Shown piece after piece: positions 62,951 through 64,000 of a stretch of 64,000 bases of DNA. The position numbers and the translations under genes are program-made. Below the pieces are notes generated by a model. It did no database searches and was not told where the DNA came from. It saw only the letters and a program-made list of their open reading frames with translations. The stretch comes from QHXQ01 sp045807745. GTDB lineage: Bacteria > Acidobacteriota > Blastocatellia > Pyrinomonadales > Pyrinomonadaceae. The stretch is from positions 62,001 to 126,000 of the forward strand of contig JBJMGT010000007.1 of the NCBI GenBank assembly GCA_045807745.1, given 5' to 3'. Positions within the stretch are counted from its first letter, which is position 1; each line of letters starts with the position of its first letter.

Positions 62951-63089
62951 GCCGGGAGCGCGGGCATCTTGCCCGCCAAGCGTGCGGCACGCACGCTCAT
63001 AAGCTTCATTAACAATCGAGCTTGAGCTAATGCGGTGCTCTGTTCGCGCTGGCGCGCTCATGGCGGGCAGGGATGCCCGCGCTCGCGGC
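62951..63089. repeat. Long palindrome between convergent genes
   Basis: GCCGGGAGCGCGGGCATCTT at 62951 and its near complement at 63062-63089 enclose about 85 bases, with a smaller GCGTGCG/CGCACGC hairpin inside. It fills the gap between the PIG-L and aminoacylase genes and may end both transcripts. No 7- or 8-base period is evident. Confidence 0.8.
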
Positions 63090-63092
63090 AGT

Positions 63093-64000
63093 TTACGGCT
63101 TATTCTTCCGCAGTGCTCGACCGGCGAGCGCGCCGATATACTTGCCATCTTCAACCGCAAGTTGGCCGTTGACGGTGACATAGCGCATGCCGACGGAGAG
63201 CAGTTCAGGCTGCACGTAGGTTGCGCGGTCGGCGACCGTTTTTTCATCGAACACGATCACGTCGGCGTAGTAGCCGACGCGTAAGCGCCCGCGTTCGGGG
63301 ATGCGGAAAGTCTCGGCGGTGAGCGCGCTGCTGTGGCGCACGAAGAAGGGGAGCGTGATGAGGTGTTTGTGATAGACGTACTCGCGCAACTTGTGTGGGA
63401 ATGTGCCGAACTTGCGCGGGTGGCCGGTCGAGCCGTCCGAGCCGGTCATGACCCAAGGCTGGCGCATGAAGCGTTCAATGTCCGGCTCGCTCATGTTGAA
63501 GGACGCGACGCTCGGCGCGCTCACCTTGATGATCTCAATCGCGGCTTCGACGGGCGACTCGTTGCGCTGCTTGGCAATCGCGCCGAGCATCTGCCCGACG
63601 AGTTGCGGGTCGCGCGCCGTCGTCAACAGTAGAGACTCCGCGCCGCCGCGCCGTTTCAAATTTGCTTCCATATCGCTGACGAGGCGCGGGCGCAATGCCT
63701 GATCGTCGAACCGCTTGAGCATCTCCGCGCGCCCGCCCACTTCGGCCCAGCGCGGGACGAGCGCGGCGACTAACCCCGTGCCCGATGCGTTGTAAGGATA
63801 CTGGTTCGCCGTTACGTCAACACCTGCGCGCCGCGCCTGATTGATCAATCTAATCGCGTCCACACTCTGCCCCCAGACCTCCGGGCCGAGCGCCTTGATG
63901 TGCGAGATGTGGACGGGGATGTGCGCCTCGCGCCCGATGCGGATCGTCTCACGAATTGAACCTAATAACCCAATCGAGTATGAGTTCTCATCGCGCATGT
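63093..64000 (-). CDS. N-acyl-D-amino-acid deacylase-like amidohydrolase (partial, 5' end beyond window)
   Basis: The last 300 residues of an amidohydrolase of about 500. Opens with MRDEN (metal-centre region), HISHIKALG (His and Lys/His ligands) and NQYPYNASGTGL, which are D-aminoacylase signatures; MTGSDGSTGHPR contains the late Asp ligand, and RGRLRVGYYADVIVFDE is the end of the composite beta domain. Hydrolyses N-acyl-D-amino acids. The true start is outside the window; the ATG at 63998 is internal. Confidence 0.88.
   Translation of the reverse strand, partial: MRDENSYSIGLLGSIRETIRIGREAHIPVHISHIKALGPEVWGQSVDAIRLINQARRAGVDVTANQYPYNASGTGLVAALVPRWAEVGGRAEMLKRFDDQALRPRLVSDMEANLKRRGGAESLLLTTARDPQLVGQMLGAIAKQRNESPVEAAIEIIKVSAPSVASFNMSEPDIERFMRQPWVMTGSDGSTGHPRKFGTFPHKLREYVYHKHLITLPFFVRHSSALTAETFRIPERGRLRVGYYADVIVFDEKTVADRATYVQPELLSVGMRYVTVNGQLAVEDGKYIGALAGRALRKNKP

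Overview
The window is chromosomal DNA from a GC-rich Gram-negative bacterium and contains the replication origin. The large Oar-type TonB-dependent receptor with an N-terminal carboxypeptidase-like regulatory domain, the AmmeMemoRadiSam A/B pair, the split ATP synthase operon and the many short palindromic repeats suggest Acidobacteriota, probably near Blastocatellia. That placement is inference; no rRNA gene is present to confirm it, and I saw no tRNA or CRISPR.

Layout. 1-5,513 (minus): a zinc alcohol dehydrogenase cut by the left edge, a possible gene remnant, a 1,172-residue TIR-WD40-GTPase-zinc ribbon-TIR protein, a membrane-anchored hypothetical and a mycoredoxin-like protein. 5,674-10,136 (plus): purF, a ComEC-like metallo-hydrolase, purM and purN. 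10,223-25,924: the conserved origin neighbourhood, parB-parA-(parS)-mnmG-mnmE-jag-yidC-yidD-rnpA-rpmH on the minus strand and dnaA-dnaN-recF-gyrB on the plus strand. The dnaA-dnaN gap carries a dense DnaA-box cluster, a GC clamp, five CTA DnaA-trios and an AT-rich tract, so it is the likely unwinding site. 26-34 kb: AMMECR1/Memo-like pair, a geranylgeranyl-reductase-type flavoprotein, thioesterase and hydrolase, a SWIM protein, a glycosyltransferase with a HAD phosphatase, and small stress proteins. 34.8-48.7 kb: TonB-dependent receptor, HAD hydrolase, thiolase, two secreted proteases, RDD protein, sulfatase, a ClpX-like ATPase and tyrS. 48.7-56.3 kb: proC, ATP synthase genes for b', b, delta, alpha and gamma (a, c, beta and epsilon genes are not here), VanZ-like protein and an APC permease. 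56.3-58.9 kb (minus): an accessory patch with a toxin-antitoxin-like pair, an SDR gene bracketed by integron-like core heptamers, a DUF433 antitoxin whose DUF5615 partner is cut to 13 residues, and an AT-rich membrane-protein ORF. 59-64 kb: M48 peptidase, PIG-L deacetylase and a partial D-aminoacylase.

Two things stand out. The first is the protein at 1106-4624: it has a TIR domain at each end, both keeping the W-x3-E glutamate of TIR NADases, around a seven-bladed propeller whose blades are nearly identical and a Roc-like GTPase. This is the architecture of an NLR-like immune sensor, and it is the best candidate for an undescribed defence system. The second is a family of intergenic palindromes built from short tandem units of 7 bases (5558, 34233, 39453, 51387, 53043, 60220) or 8 bases (31541, 49608, 54608). 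The unit sequence differs at each locus but the period is kept. They bracket atpA, end the vanZ-like gene, and at 60220 appear to encode the hydrophobic core of a signal peptide.
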